Shown piece by piece: positions 25,129 through 33,666 of a stretch of 64,000 bases of DNA. The stretch lies in the NCBI RefSeq assembly GCF_003850045.1, contig NZ_RQJX01000005.1, positions 62,001-126,000 of the forward strand, in the 5' to 3' direction. This DNA is from Aeromicrobium camelliae. Its GTDB lineage: Bacteria > Actinomycetota > Actinomycetes > Propionibacteriales > Nocardioidaceae. The notes beneath the pieces were generated by a model, which made no database searches, was not told the origin of the DNA, and worked only from the letters and a program-made list of their open reading frames with translations. Each line of letters opens with the position of its first letter. Position 1 is the first letter of the stretch. The translations under genes were made by a program, and so were the position numbers.

Positions 25129-26913
25129 TCATGGACCCGCGTCCAGCGTCCGGTGCGGGGGGTCGTACCGGTTGAGCACGAGGTCGCCGGCGCCTGAGCG
25201 GCCGAAGCGGTAGAGGAAGAACAGGCCGCCGTCCGGGAGCCGATAGAACTCCGGATAGGTCACGAGCGTCTCACCGCGGCCCACCATCGACTCCTTGGGG
25301 CCCAGTTCGAGAGACAGGGGAGCGACGGAGCGCGCGTAGGACAACGGCGAATTGTGATGACCCCACGAGACGTGGAGATACCCGCTGCCGTCCACGGCGA
25401 TGCTGATCGAGTTGTGTGCGTCGGTCGGATTGCCGGTGTGCATCGAACGCTCGTACTCCCAGCGTCCTCCTCCGGACCGGCGGGCGAGCACGAGTGCCCC
25501 GTTCTCGTCGTAGTAGGCAGTGAACTGGTGGACCACCCCATCGGCTTCGTGGCTCACGACGGAGTTGCGGCGAAAGACCGTCGCATTGACGGAGTTGTTC
25601 GCCCAGGCGGGGGAAAGCGGGCTCATGGAAGCGCCGTTCGCCGGCTTGATCTCCGCGGGAGGCTCGAGATTCGCCTTCTCGCGATAGGCGTGGTTCTTCC
25701 CGTCCCAATTCCCGACCAGAGCACGGTCGCCGGGCCGGCCGAACACCGCGACGCGGTCGGCGGCACCCGCCTTCATGCTGTTCTTGACGTGGTACTGATT
25801 CCCTCGACGAACCGTCAGCGTGTCGACACCATCGCCGTCCCAGTCTCCGACGAGCACCACGTCGGTGGCCTGGCCGTAGGGGACGACGTTGTCGGCAGCG
25901 CCGTTCGCGAGGTTGTTCTTGACGTGGTACGTCCGCCCGCGGCGGACCGTGAGAGTGTCGGTGCCGTCGCCGTTCCAGTCGCCGACGAGGATCACGTCGT
26001 TCGGGCGTCCGTAATGCACGACCGCGTCGGCCGGACCGCTCGTGAGGCTGTTGCGGATGTGGTACGTCCGCCCGCGGCGGACGGCGAGGGTGTCGGTGCC
26101 GTCGCCGTTCCAGTCGCCGACGAGGATCACGTCGTTCGGACGCCCGTACCGGATGACGACATCGGCCGGTCCACTCGTCAGGCTGTTCCGGAGGTGGAAC
26201 TCGTTCCCGCGCCGAACGGCGAGGGTGTCGGTGCCGTCGCCGTTCCAGTCGCCGACGAGCATCGCGTCGCCCGGGCGTCCGTAGTCGAAGAAGTAGTCGG
26301 ATTCGCCGGGGGCGATACGCGACTTCACGAAGTTGCGGCGGTCGCGCCGCAGCAGGAGCGAGTCCTGGCCCGCGCGGACCGAGGCGCTGACTCGGCCTCG
26401 CTCGAATCGCTGAGTCCAGAATCGGCCCGATCGCACCTCGTCTTCGCGCGGCAGTCCGAGTTCCTCGAACCCGCCGAGTCGGCGGAATTCACTCAACACG
26501 GGTTCGGCGATGGCCCACGCAGCGTCGCCGGACACCACGACGAGTCCGCCCTCGAACTCCTGGATGCCCGTACCGCGTCCTGCGCCGTCGGGCTGAAGTT
26601 CCGAGGTGGGGAAGCCGAGCGCTCCGTGGGCACCGTTCCTCGAATAGGCGGCCCACGCGGCGCCATGGACAGCGAAGACCCCGCGTTCGGTCGCGTACAG
26701 CCGCCCGTTGACGAAGTCCTGGACGTACCCGGTGTCACTCACCTGACGGCGGGGCCCGTACGACGAGCCGAGTGCGGCGGCATGCGGTCCCGTGGCCTCG
26801 TAGGCCTGCAGCGGGCCGACGGGATCGTCGGCAGCAGGGTCAGCGGCGACGGGCGGAGTCACCACGAGCGTGGTGGCGAGCAGAGCGGCGCACATGAGCG
26901 CGAGTCGTCGCAC
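25129..26913 (-). CDS. Secreted LGFP / FG-GAP-like / BNR protein, N-terminal part
   Basis: Signal peptide at residues 1-25 (RRLALMCAALLATTLVVTPP). Residues about 45-160 hold LGFP repeats (GALGFPTSELQPDG, LGLPREDEVRSG), a module thought to anchor proteins to mycolate or wall polymers. Residues about 200-400 hold five 45-residue repeats with DWNGDGTDTL calcium-type FG-GAP loops. From about 430 a BNR_4-like propeller begins and is cut off by a stop at 25129 after a one-base shift in the G-run at 25157-25162. The intact protein would be about 875 residues. Probably extracellular carbohydrate-binding or -degrading; enzymatic activity unproven. Confidence 0.8.
   Translation of the reverse strand: MRRLALMCAALLATTLVVTPPVAADPAADDPVGPLQAYEATGPHAAALGSSYGPRRQVSDTGYVQDFVNGRLYATERGVFAVHGAAWAAYSRNGAHGALGFPTSELQPDGAGRGTGIQEFEGGLVVVSGDAAWAIAEPVLSEFRRLGGFEELGLPREDEVRSGRFWTQRFERGRVSASVRAGQDSLLLRRDRRNFVKSRIAPGESDYFFDYGRPGDAMLVGDWNGDGTDTLAVRRGNEFHLRNSLTSGPADVVIRYGRPNDVILVGDWNGDGTDTLAVRRGRTYHIRNSLTSGPADAVVHYGRPNDVILVGDWNGDGTDTLTVRRGRTYHVKNNLANGAADNVVPYGQATDVVLVGDWDGDGVDTLTVRRGNQYHVKNSMKAGAADRVAVFGRPGDRALVGNWDGKNHAYREKANLEPPAEIKPANGASMSPLSPAWANNSVNATVFRRNSVVSHEADGVVHQFTAYYDENGALVLARRSGGGRWEYERSMHTGNPTDAHNSISIAVDGSGYLHVSWGHHNSPLSYARSVAPLSLELGPKESMVGRGETLVTYPEFYRLPDGGLFFLYRFGRSGAGDLVLNRYDPPHRTLDAGP
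25706..26290 (-). repeat. Tandem 135-bp coding repeats
   Basis: Five units of about 135 bases encode 45-residue FG-GAP-like repeats (YGRPNDVILVGDWNGDG...RRGRTYHIRNSLTSGPAD). The central units around 25921-26010 and 26057-26148 are nearly identical at DNA level, so the number of copies could change by slippage or recombination. Confidence 0.8.
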
Positions 26914-27090
26914 GGGCGTTCCTTCGGGGGGACGACGTCAGGGGAAGGGCGTGGGCCTGACGGTCGCACGTACGGCGGCGCGCGTGGGGCGTTTTCTCCG
27001 GATTTCACCCCTTCGGACGGGTCGCCACACCCCCCGTTGGGACTGCTCGCGACCTCCCACTGCCGCCGGGGCGCTGGAGACCTGCGCGGG

Positions 27091-27867
27091 TCAGTGCTGC
27101 CACCCGCGAACCTGGTGAACGGTGGCGGTCTTGGGGTACGTGCCGCCACGTGGCCCGATCTCGAAGAGGTCGATCATGAGGAAGAGCGGGTAGTCGGGCG
27201 CCTGGGCGATGCGTCGCAGTAGTCGCCCGTCGCACCCGATGACGGTCTCGCCATGGCCCCAGATTGCGGTCCACGTGTGCGGCTGCGAGGCGTCGACGGG
27301 GACGATGACCTCGGCCATATCGGTGGTCATGCGCGGGTCATGATGTGCCTTGATGCCACTGCGGACACGTGTCGCCGGCCCGATGGCGTCGGCATCGATT
27401 TCGAGGATGCAGATCTCACCAGAGTCACGTGCCGACAGGTGCTCTGTCCCGATCAACCAGGCAGCGACCATGCAGTTCGATCCACGGCTTGCCGCGAGCG
27501 TGATGTCGACTCGCCCGCGGGACGGGGCGAACAGAAGCTGCTGGCGGGTCTCGGTACGAACCTCGAGGTCTGCCCGATGACGGTGCGTCCCGATGGCGGA
27601 GCCGACCGGCCCCGAATAGACCCCCGTCTGCAGATTCGAGACGCGTAACGGGGCGTCCTCAGGGCGCCAGTCACGCTGGTCTGCGTCGATTCGCAGCTCT
27701 ATTCCCGGCCGCAGCAACGCATAACGAGCGCGTGCCCGCTCCGGCGTCGTCCAGTGCGGAAGATAGCTCGGAACCCACAGCTTCGAACTCAGTTCTCCCG
27801 TGAAACTCTCATCGACGTCAGGAGCCCGGTCCGGAGCCGGCGGGAGCTTTTCGAACGTGAACGGCAT
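27091..27867 (-). CDS. GH16-like concanavalin A-type glycan hydrolase
   Basis: A 258-residue beta-jelly-roll protein resembling family 16 glycoside hydrolases (VSNLQTGVYSGPVGS, SGEICILEIDADAIG, HTWTAIWGHGETVI). In place of the usual ExDxxE catalytic motif it has EICILE: both glutamates are kept but the central Asp is Cys. No signal peptide is obvious, unusual for GH16. It lies upstream of the secreted LGFP/BNR gene on the same strand, 177 bases away, hinting at a shared glycan substrate. It could be a binding protein rather than an enzyme. Confidence 0.65.
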   Translation of the reverse strand: MPFTFEKLPPAPDRAPDVDESFTGELSSKLWVPSYLPHWTTPERARARYALLRPGIELRIDADQRDWRPEDAPLRVSNLQTGVYSGPVGSAIGTHRHRADLEVRTETRQQLLFAPSRGRVDITLAASRGSNCMVAAWLIGTEHLSARDSGEICILEIDADAIGPATRVRSGIKAHHDPRMTTDMAEVIVPVDASQPHTWTAIWGHGETVIGCDGRLLRRIAQAPDYPLFLMIDLFEIGPRGGTYPKTATVHQVRGWQH

Positions 27868-27896
27868 GCGCCATGATCACACGCCCGCCCACCGGC

Positions 27897-29792
27897 TCAG
27901 GTGGTCAGCATCGCGGCGTTGAGCGTGCTGGGCGGGACACCGAAGCCCTCGATGAGCGTCAGCGTGTGCGGCCGCAGCTTCTCCAGGAGGGCGTTGACCT
28001 CGGCGGTCACCTGCTTGGCGCGGTCGGTGGTCAGCCGGTGGTGCTCCATGAACCATGCCTTGTCCCGCTCGATCGCGCTGAGGGCGTACAGCGAGCACAC
28101 GTCGCGCAGGAGTTCCTGCGCCTCGGGGTCGTCGCAGCGCGCGATGCCGGCGGTGAACGCCTCGAGCACGACACGTTCGATGTGCACCTGACCGACTTTG
28201 AGCACGTGGTCCTGCGCCTCGTTGAAGATCTCGAACGACCGCTCGGGCTCCTGCCGGGCGCGCTGCAGACGACGGGCGGCGGTCTCGATGACGTGCTGTT
28301 CGCGGTCCTCGAACAAGCTCAGCTGGGTACCGCGGTCGAGCAGGTCGTGCTCGTCGCCGCCACCGGGCCGCGCGTCGATGAGCCGCTGGATCAGGCCACC
28401 GGCGGCGGTGCGCTCCTTGACGATGTCGGCCACCGACTCGGCGGCGAACCGCACCATGCCGAGCGGGTCGAGACCGGTGACCTCCTTGGCGTAGGCGGTG
28501 AGCATCTCCTTCGCGACGAGCTGCATCAGCACGTGGTTGTCGCCCTCGAAGGTCGTGAAGACGTCCGTGTCGGCCTTGAGCGTCGTGAGGCGGTTCTCGG
28601 CCATGTAGCCCGCGCCGCCGCACGCCTCGCGCGCTTCCTGGATCGCCCGGGTCGCGTGCTCGGTCTGGATGGCCTTGAGGCCCGCGGCACGACTCTCCAG
28701 CTCGCGCTGCTGCTGCGGATCGGGATCGGGTTCGGTCTGCAGACGATGCATGCGCGCAACGAGTTGGTTCTGAGCGAACCGGAAGGCATAGGAGGTGGCG
28801 ACGAGTGGCAGCAGGCGGCGCTGGTGCACGCGGTAGTCCATGAGGACGGTCTCCTCGCCCTCGCGGCCCTCGAACTGCCGGCGCTGCAGCGCGTACCGGC
28901 CGGCGATGCTGAGGGCGACCTCGGTGGCCGCGCTCGCCGATCCGCCGACGCTCACTCGGCCGCGGATGAGCGTGCCGATCATCGTGAAGAACCGCGCGCC
29001 GGGGCTCTCGATCGGCGAGGAGTAGGTGCCGCGCTCGTCGACGTTCGCGTAGCGGTTGAGCAGGTTCTCCCGCGGAACCCGTACCTGGTCGAACATGATG
29101 CGTCCGTTGTCGACACCGCCGAGGCCGCCCTTGTAACCGCAGTCGGAGGTCGTCACGCCGGGCAGGTCATCGCCGTCCTCGTCGCGGATCGGCACGACGA
29201 AGCAGTGGACGCCGTGGTCCTCGCCCAGGGTGATGAGCCGGGCGAAGACCGCCGCCACCCGGGCATGGCTCGCGGCGCCCCCGATGTAGTCCTTGCGCGA
29301 GCTGGGGGTGGGGGAGTGGATGACGAACTCCTGCGTGGCGGGGTCGTATGTCGCCGTCGTCTCCAGGCTCTGGACGTCGCTGCCGTGCCCGGTCTCGGTC
29401 ATCGCGAAGCACCCGAGCAGGCTGAGATCGATGATGTCCGGGATCATCGCGTGGTGGCGCTCCGTGCCGAGGTTCTCGATCGCGCCGCCGAAGAGGCCCC
29501 ACTGGACGCCCGCCTTGACCATCAGCGACAGGTCGAACTGGGCGAGCATCTCGATGCCGGTCACCGCCATCCCGGGATCGCCGGTTCCGCCGTTCTCGGT
29601 GCGGAATCCGGCGGCGGGGATCCCGGTCGACACGAGCTGCTTGAGCTGCTCGAGCACCCGGGCTCGCGCCTCGTCCAGGGAGAGCGAGTGGTCGTAGGCG
29701 AGATCCATGCCGGCGAGTTCGACTCGGCTCTGCTCGCGCACATGGCGCCACTTGCCGTCGAGCGCGCGACGGAGCGCTTCGGGGGACGTCAT
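27897..29792 (-). CDS. Acyl-CoA oxidase / dehydrogenase
   Basis: A 631-residue, oxidase-length member of the acyl-CoA dehydrogenase superfamily. CFAMTETGHGSDVQSLETTA and DYIGGAASHARVAAVFARL are the FAD/substrate segments typical of acyl-CoA oxidases, and EACGGAGYMAENRL lies in the C-terminal FAD domain. It introduces the C2-C3 double bond, passing electrons to oxygen or ETF. TAGCGT six bases before the ATG indicates a leaderless transcript from its own promoter. Confidence 0.85.
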   Translation of the reverse strand: MTSPEALRRALDGKWRHVREQSRVELAGMDLAYDHSLSLDEARARVLEQLKQLVSTGIPAAGFRTENGGTGDPGMAVTGIEMLAQFDLSLMVKAGVQWGLFGGAIENLGTERHHAMIPDIIDLSLLGCFAMTETGHGSDVQSLETTATYDPATQEFVIHSPTPSSRKDYIGGAASHARVAAVFARLITLGEDHGVHCFVVPIRDEDGDDLPGVTTSDCGYKGGLGGVDNGRIMFDQVRVPRENLLNRYANVDERGTYSSPIESPGARFFTMIGTLIRGRVSVGGSASAATEVALSIAGRYALQRRQFEGREGEETVLMDYRVHQRRLLPLVATSYAFRFAQNQLVARMHRLQTEPDPDPQQQRELESRAAGLKAIQTEHATRAIQEAREACGGAGYMAENRLTTLKADTDVFTTFEGDNHVLMQLVAKEMLTAYAKEVTGLDPLGMVRFAAESVADIVKERTAAGGLIQRLIDARPGGGDEHDLLDRGTQLSLFEDREQHVIETAARRLQRARQEPERSFEIFNEAQDHVLKVGQVHIERVVLEAFTAGIARCDDPEAQELLRDVCSLYALSAIERDKAWFMEHHRLTTDRAKQVTAEVNALLEKLRPHTLTLIEGFGVPPSTLNAAMLTT

Positions 29793-29821
29793 GGCCCCAC
29801 GCTAGCGGCGAAACGGACCCC

Positions 29822-30985
29822 TTACGAGGTGAGCTCGAGGCTCGCCTGCTCGATCGCCTCGGGCGACAGGACGTGTCCGATCGCCATGGCCGCCGCACCC
29901 AGTACACCGGACCGTTCGCCCGTCACGGAGGTGACGATCCGCAGATGCTCGGTGGCCAGCGGAAGCGAGCGCTGGTAGACGACCTCGCGGATGCCCGCCA
30001 CGAAGTGTTCGCCCGTGGAGGCCAGGGCGCCACCGACCACCACGACCGACGGATTGATGAAGTTGACGACCATCGCGAGCACGTCGCCGAGGTCGCGACC
30101 CGCCTGTCGCACGGCCTGGATCGCGTCGACGTCCCCGGCGCGCACCTGCCGGACCAGGTCGGCGGTGTCGCGCACGGGCTTGCCCGCAGCCTGCAGGGCG
30201 CGCGCGATCGCAGGACCGGCGGCGACCGCTTCGAGGCAGCCGATGTTCCCGCATCGACACAGCGCGTCGGACGGTCGGCCGACGCGGATGTGCCCGACGT
30301 CGCCGGCCGTGCCCTGCGCCCCGCGCTGCAGTTCGCCTCCGGCGATGATGCCGGCACCGATGCCGGTGGACGCCTTGATGAACACCAGATCCCGCGCGGT
30401 CGGAAACTGGGCGTGCTGCTCGCCCAGCGCCATGATGTTGACGTCGTTGTCGATCAGCACGGGCACCGGGAACGCCTGCTGCACGTGCGCGGGTACGTCG
30501 TAGCGATCCCAGCCGGGCATGATCGGCGGGTTGATCGCTCGACCGGTCGAGTGCTCGACGGGCCCCGGGAGGCCCACGCCGATCGCGGCCAGATCCGTGA
30601 TCGGGCGCTGCGCCTGTTCCAGCAGCCGGTGAGCGACCGTCTCGACCCACGCGAGGACCACGTCCGGGCCCTCGGCGATCTCGAGATCGGCACGTTCCTC
30701 GGCGAGCAGTTCGCCCGAGAGATCGGCGATCGCCGCCCGTGCGTGGGTGGCGCCGAGGTCGACGCCGAGCACGACCCGAGCGGCCGGATTCACCGCGAGC
30801 AAGGAGGGCGGCCGGCCCCCGGTGGAGCGGGCGTCGCCGTACGGCGTGACCAGGCCGAGCCGCATCAGGACGTCGACACGGGCGGCGACCGTGGAGCGTG
30901 CCAGACCCGTGGACGCCGCGAGTTGAGCGCGGGTCATGGGCTTGTTCTCGCGCTGCAGGAGCGCGAACACGTCACTGGTCTTCAC
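29822..30985 (-). CDS. ROK-family transcriptional regulator
   Basis: A 387-residue protein. Residues 1-60 form a winged helix (MTRAQLAASTGLARSTVAAR). Residues 85-387 are the ROK sugar-kinase-like domain with LGVDLGATHARAAI and the zinc motif CRCGNIGCLEA. It is divergent from a ribose-type ABC transporter operon, whose promoter carries a 24-base palindrome, so it is probably the sugar-responsive repressor of that operon. GTG start. Confidence 0.88.
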   Translation of the reverse strand: MKTSDVFALLQRENKPMTRAQLAASTGLARSTVAARVDVLMRLGLVTPYGDARSTGGRPPSLLAVNPAARVVLGVDLGATHARAAIADLSGELLAEERADLEIAEGPDVVLAWVETVAHRLLEQAQRPITDLAAIGVGLPGPVEHSTGRAINPPIMPGWDRYDVPAHVQQAFPVPVLIDNDVNIMALGEQHAQFPTARDLVFIKASTGIGAGIIAGGELQRGAQGTAGDVGHIRVGRPSDALCRCGNIGCLEAVAAGPAIARALQAAGKPVRDTADLVRQVRAGDVDAIQAVRQAGRDLGDVLAMVVNFINPSVVVVGGALASTGEHFVAGIREVVYQRSLPLATEHLRIVTSVTGERSGVLGAAAMAIGHVLSPEAIEQASLELTS

Positions 30986-31029
30986 GGGAATGATTGAACC
31001 ATCGCCGCTTCTGTAGGTCCAGCAATCAT

Positions 31030-31053
31030 CTTTTGACGGGTACTCGACAAAAG
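31030..31053. promoter_or_regulatory. Candidate ROK operator
   Basis: CTTTTG at 31030-31035 and CAAAAG at 31048-31053 bound a 24-base imperfect palindrome in which 20 positions are symmetric. It lies 26 bases before the transporter GTG, just upstream of a CACAGT -10-like element (31068-31073), so a bound repressor would block the promoter. Confidence 0.6.
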
Positions 31054-31079
31054 TCGGTGAACTGTGTCACAGTGCTGCC

Positions 31080-32576
31080 GTGGAAGGTGATCTGCCCGTT
31101 TTGCGGGTTCGCGACGTGACGAAGAGCTTCGTCGGCAACGTCGTCCTGCGCGGCGCGAGTCTCGACGTCCATCCCGGCGAGGTGCTGGGGCTGGTGGGCG
31201 AGAACGGTGCCGGCAAGTCGACGCTCATGAAGATCCTCGCGGGCGTGCACGAGCCGGACTCCGGGACGATCGAGATCGACGGCGCGCCGGTGACGTTCGG
31301 GCACCCGATCCAGGCGCAGCAGGCCGGCATCGCCACCGTCTTCCAGGAGTTCAACCTGCTCCCCGAGCGGACCATCGCCGAGAACATCTACCTCGGCCGC
31401 GAGCCGCGCAAGGGCCGGCTGGTGGACGTCACCGGGATGGAGCGCGAGGCGCGCTCGCTCCTCGAAGGCCTCGGGATCACCGGTCTCGACCCCGCCCGGC
31501 GGGTGCGTACCCTCTCGGTCGCCGAGCAGCAGATCGTCGAGATCGCCAAGGCCGTGAGCCTCGACGCGCGGGTCATCCAGATGGATGAGCCCACCGCCGC
31601 GCTCGCCGACCACGAGGTCGCGCTGCTGTACGACATCATCGGCAACCTGACCGCACGCGGCGTGGCGATCATCTACGTCTCCCACCGCCTGCGTGAGGTC
31701 CTCCACCTGTGCCGCACCGTGACGGTGCTCAAGGACGGCGAGCAAGTGGACACCCGCCCGGCGTCCGAGCTGAACGAGTCGACACTGGTCCGACGCATGG
31801 TCGGCCGCCCCATGTCGTCGTTCTTCCCGCCCGTGCGTCCGGGCACCGAGACGGGAAAGGTCCGGCTCGAACTGCGCGGTGCAGGCAACGATCACGTCGA
31901 CGGCGTCGACCTGACGCTGCGCGCCGGTGAGATCGTCGGCATCGCCGGACTCCAGGGCTCCGGTCGCACCGAACTGCTCGAGGCTGTGTTCGGCATCGCG
32001 CCTCTCACCCGCGGCGAGTTGCTGATCGACGGCGTCTCGGTCACTGTCGGCTCCCCGCGTCAGGCGATCCGCCACGGGATGGCCCTGGTCACCGAGGACC
32101 GCAAGGCGACGGGGCTGGCCCTGCAGCAGTCGATCCTCGACAACGCCCTCGGCGTCGTGCGCAGCGTGTTCCCCGGCCGCACTCCCGCCGCGCGACGCGA
32201 CGTGCCCGGACTGCTCGGCTCCCTCGCCGTCTCCGCCCGGTCGCTCGGCCAGGAGGCGCAGTTCCTGTCCGGCGGCAACCAGCAGAAGGTCGTGCTCGCC
32301 CGCTGGCTCACGACCCATCCCCACATCGTGCTGCTCGACGAACCCACGCGCGGCATCGACGTGGGCGCCAAGCACGCCATCTACGAGGTCATGCGCGAGC
32401 TCGCCGCCGAAGGCGTCGCTGTGCTCATGGTCTCCAGTGAGCTCCCGGAGGTGATCGGCATGTCCGACCGGATCCTCGTCATGCGCGACGGAAGGCTGGC
32501 CGGTGAACTCCCGGCCGGTGCCACGGAGGAGTCCGTGCTGTCGCTCGCGACCGGCGTCGGTGAGGTGGCGTCATGA
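31080..32576 (+). CDS. Sugar ABC transporter ATP-binding protein (two ATPase domains)
   Basis: A 498-residue RbsA/XylG-type ATPase with two nucleotide-binding domains. Domain 1 has Walker A GENGAGKSTLMK, signature TLSVAEQQIVE and Walker B VIQMDEPTAA. Domain 2 (from about 255) has a degenerate Walker A (GLQGSGRTELL), signature LSGGNQQKV and VLLDEPTRGIDVG. This asymmetry is normal for the family. It powers uptake of the sugar or polyol bound by the lipoprotein at 34747. GTG start; a CACAGT element lies six bases upstream. Confidence 0.92.
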   Translation: MEGDLPVLRVRDVTKSFVGNVVLRGASLDVHPGEVLGLVGENGAGKSTLMKILAGVHEPDSGTIEIDGAPVTFGHPIQAQQAGIATVFQEFNLLPERTIAENIYLGREPRKGRLVDVTGMEREARSLLEGLGITGLDPARRVRTLSVAEQQIVEIAKAVSLDARVIQMDEPTAALADHEVALLYDIIGNLTARGVAIIYVSHRLREVLHLCRTVTVLKDGEQVDTRPASELNESTLVRRMVGRPMSSFFPPVRPGTETGKVRLELRGAGNDHVDGVDLTLRAGEIVGIAGLQGSGRTELLEAVFGIAPLTRGELLIDGVSVTVGSPRQAIRHGMALVTEDRKATGLALQQSILDNALGVVRSVFPGRTPAARRDVPGLLGSLAVSARSLGQEAQFLSGGNQQKVVLARWLTTHPHIVLLDEPTRGIDVGAKHAIYEVMRELAAEGVAVLMVSSELPEVIGMSDRILVMRDGRLAGELPAGATEESVLSLATGVGEVAS

Positions 32577-32656
32577 GCGAGCGCCAGCGAGTGAACATCA
32601 GGCACCTCATGACGGCGCCTGCCTATCGTGAGTTCTTCTGGCAGGTGGCGTCATGA
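32573..32656 (+). CDS. Possible 27-codon ORF between ATPase and permease genes
   Basis: An ATG overlapping the ATPase stop (ATGA) opens a 27-codon frame (begins MSERQRVNIRHLMT) whose TGA overlaps the permease ATG, again as ATGA. The sequence GGTGGCGTCATGAGC occurs at both junctions, so the stretch may be an 80-base duplication-type insertion that keeps coupling intact. The peptide includes a YREFFW motif like the REF segment found at the N-terminus of some ribose-type permeases, so it could be a remnant of a longer permease N-terminus. Real product unproven. Confidence 0.4.
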   Translation: MSERQRVNIRHLMTAPAYREFFWQVAS

Positions 32657-33666
32657 GCATCACCGTGCGCCAGGGCCGCACCCTGAGCTCGACCACGATC
32701 GTCTTCGCGGTGCTGGTCCTCGCGATCGTCGCGGGCGCGATCATCACCGCGGTCAACGGCCGCAACTTCTTCAGCATCGGCAACATCGACAACGTCCTGA
32801 CGACGATGACGATCCTCGGGCTCATCGCCGTCGGCCAGACGCTGGTCATCCTCGTCGGCTCGCTCGACCTCTCCGTGCCGTTCGTCGTGAGCCTCGCGAG
32901 CGTGACCGCCGGGGGCATCATGGCCGGTCAGACCGGGCGCATCGTGCCCGCGGTGCTCCTCACGCTGCTCGTCGCGGTGGTCATCGGTCTGGTCAACGGC
33001 CTGATCGTCAGCCAGCTGCAGGTGCACGGCTTCATCGCGACGCTGGGGACCGGGCTCATCCTCTCGGGCTACCTGGCCTCGAACTTCCAGGGCAGCCACG
33101 GCGAGGCGCCCCGCGCCTTCCGGCTGCTGGACGCCACCCGCATCGGCCCGGTGCCGATCGCGACACTGATCATGCTCGGCTGCGCGGTGCTGGCCATCGT
33201 GATGCTGCGGCGGACGCGGCTCGGCCATCACCTCTACGCCGTCGGCGGCCACGCCGAGGTAGCGCGCATGTCCGGTGTCCGCACCGCCACGCCGATCATC
33301 GCCGCGCACGTCATCTGCACGGTGCTCTCCGCGGTCGCCGGCCTTCTGCTCCTCGCCCGTCTCGGAGTCGGACAACCGACCGTCGGCTCGCAGGGCAGCT
33401 ACGACCTCATGTCGATCGCGGCGGTCGTGCTCGGCGGGACGCTGCTGAGCGGCGGCAAGGGCAACATCGTCGGGACGCTCGCCGGCGTCGCGATCTTCGC
33501 GGTGCTCGACAACGTCATGGGCGTCATGCAGCTCAACCCGTTCCTCAAGGACGTCGTCCGCGGCACGGTCATCGTCGTCGCCGTCGCGGTCTACGCCCGC
33601 CGCGAGATCGACCGGCGTCCCGCCCGCTTCGGTTCAGCCTCACCGACTCCCCAGGAGGTGCGATGA
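32653..33666 (+). CDS. Sugar ABC transporter permease 1
   Basis: A 337-residue RbsC-family permease with about 9-10 membrane segments. GLIAVGQTLVILVGSLDLSV near residue 60, GLVNGLIVSQLQVHGFIATL, and the cytoplasmic EAA-like LGGTLLSGGKGNIVGTLAG are typical. It pairs with the next permease as a heterodimer. Coupled at both ends by ATGA overlaps. Confidence 0.9.
   Translation: MSITVRQGRTLSSTTIVFAVLVLAIVAGAIITAVNGRNFFSIGNIDNVLTTMTILGLIAVGQTLVILVGSLDLSVPFVVSLASVTAGGIMAGQTGRIVPAVLLTLLVAVVIGLVNGLIVSQLQVHGFIATLGTGLILSGYLASNFQGSHGEAPRAFRLLDATRIGPVPIATLIMLGCAVLAIVMLRRTRLGHHLYAVGGHAEVARMSGVRTATPIIAAHVICTVLSAVAGLLLLARLGVGQPTVGSQGSYDLMSIAAVVLGGTLLSGGKGNIVGTLAGVAIFAVLDNVMGVMQLNPFLKDVVRGTVIVVAVAVYARREIDRRPARFGSASPTPQEVR

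Noticed and set aside
25354-27222. 622-codon plus-strand frame with repeated VAVPVADEDHVV blocks
   Set aside because: The apparent repeats are the complement of the FG-GAP coding repeats of the minus-strand secreted protein.
27873-29978. Open frame of about 700 codons on the plus strand
   Set aside because: It is antisense to the acyl-CoA oxidase gene, has Arg/Asp/Gly-rich composition typical of a high-GC shadow frame, and shows no recognisable domain.
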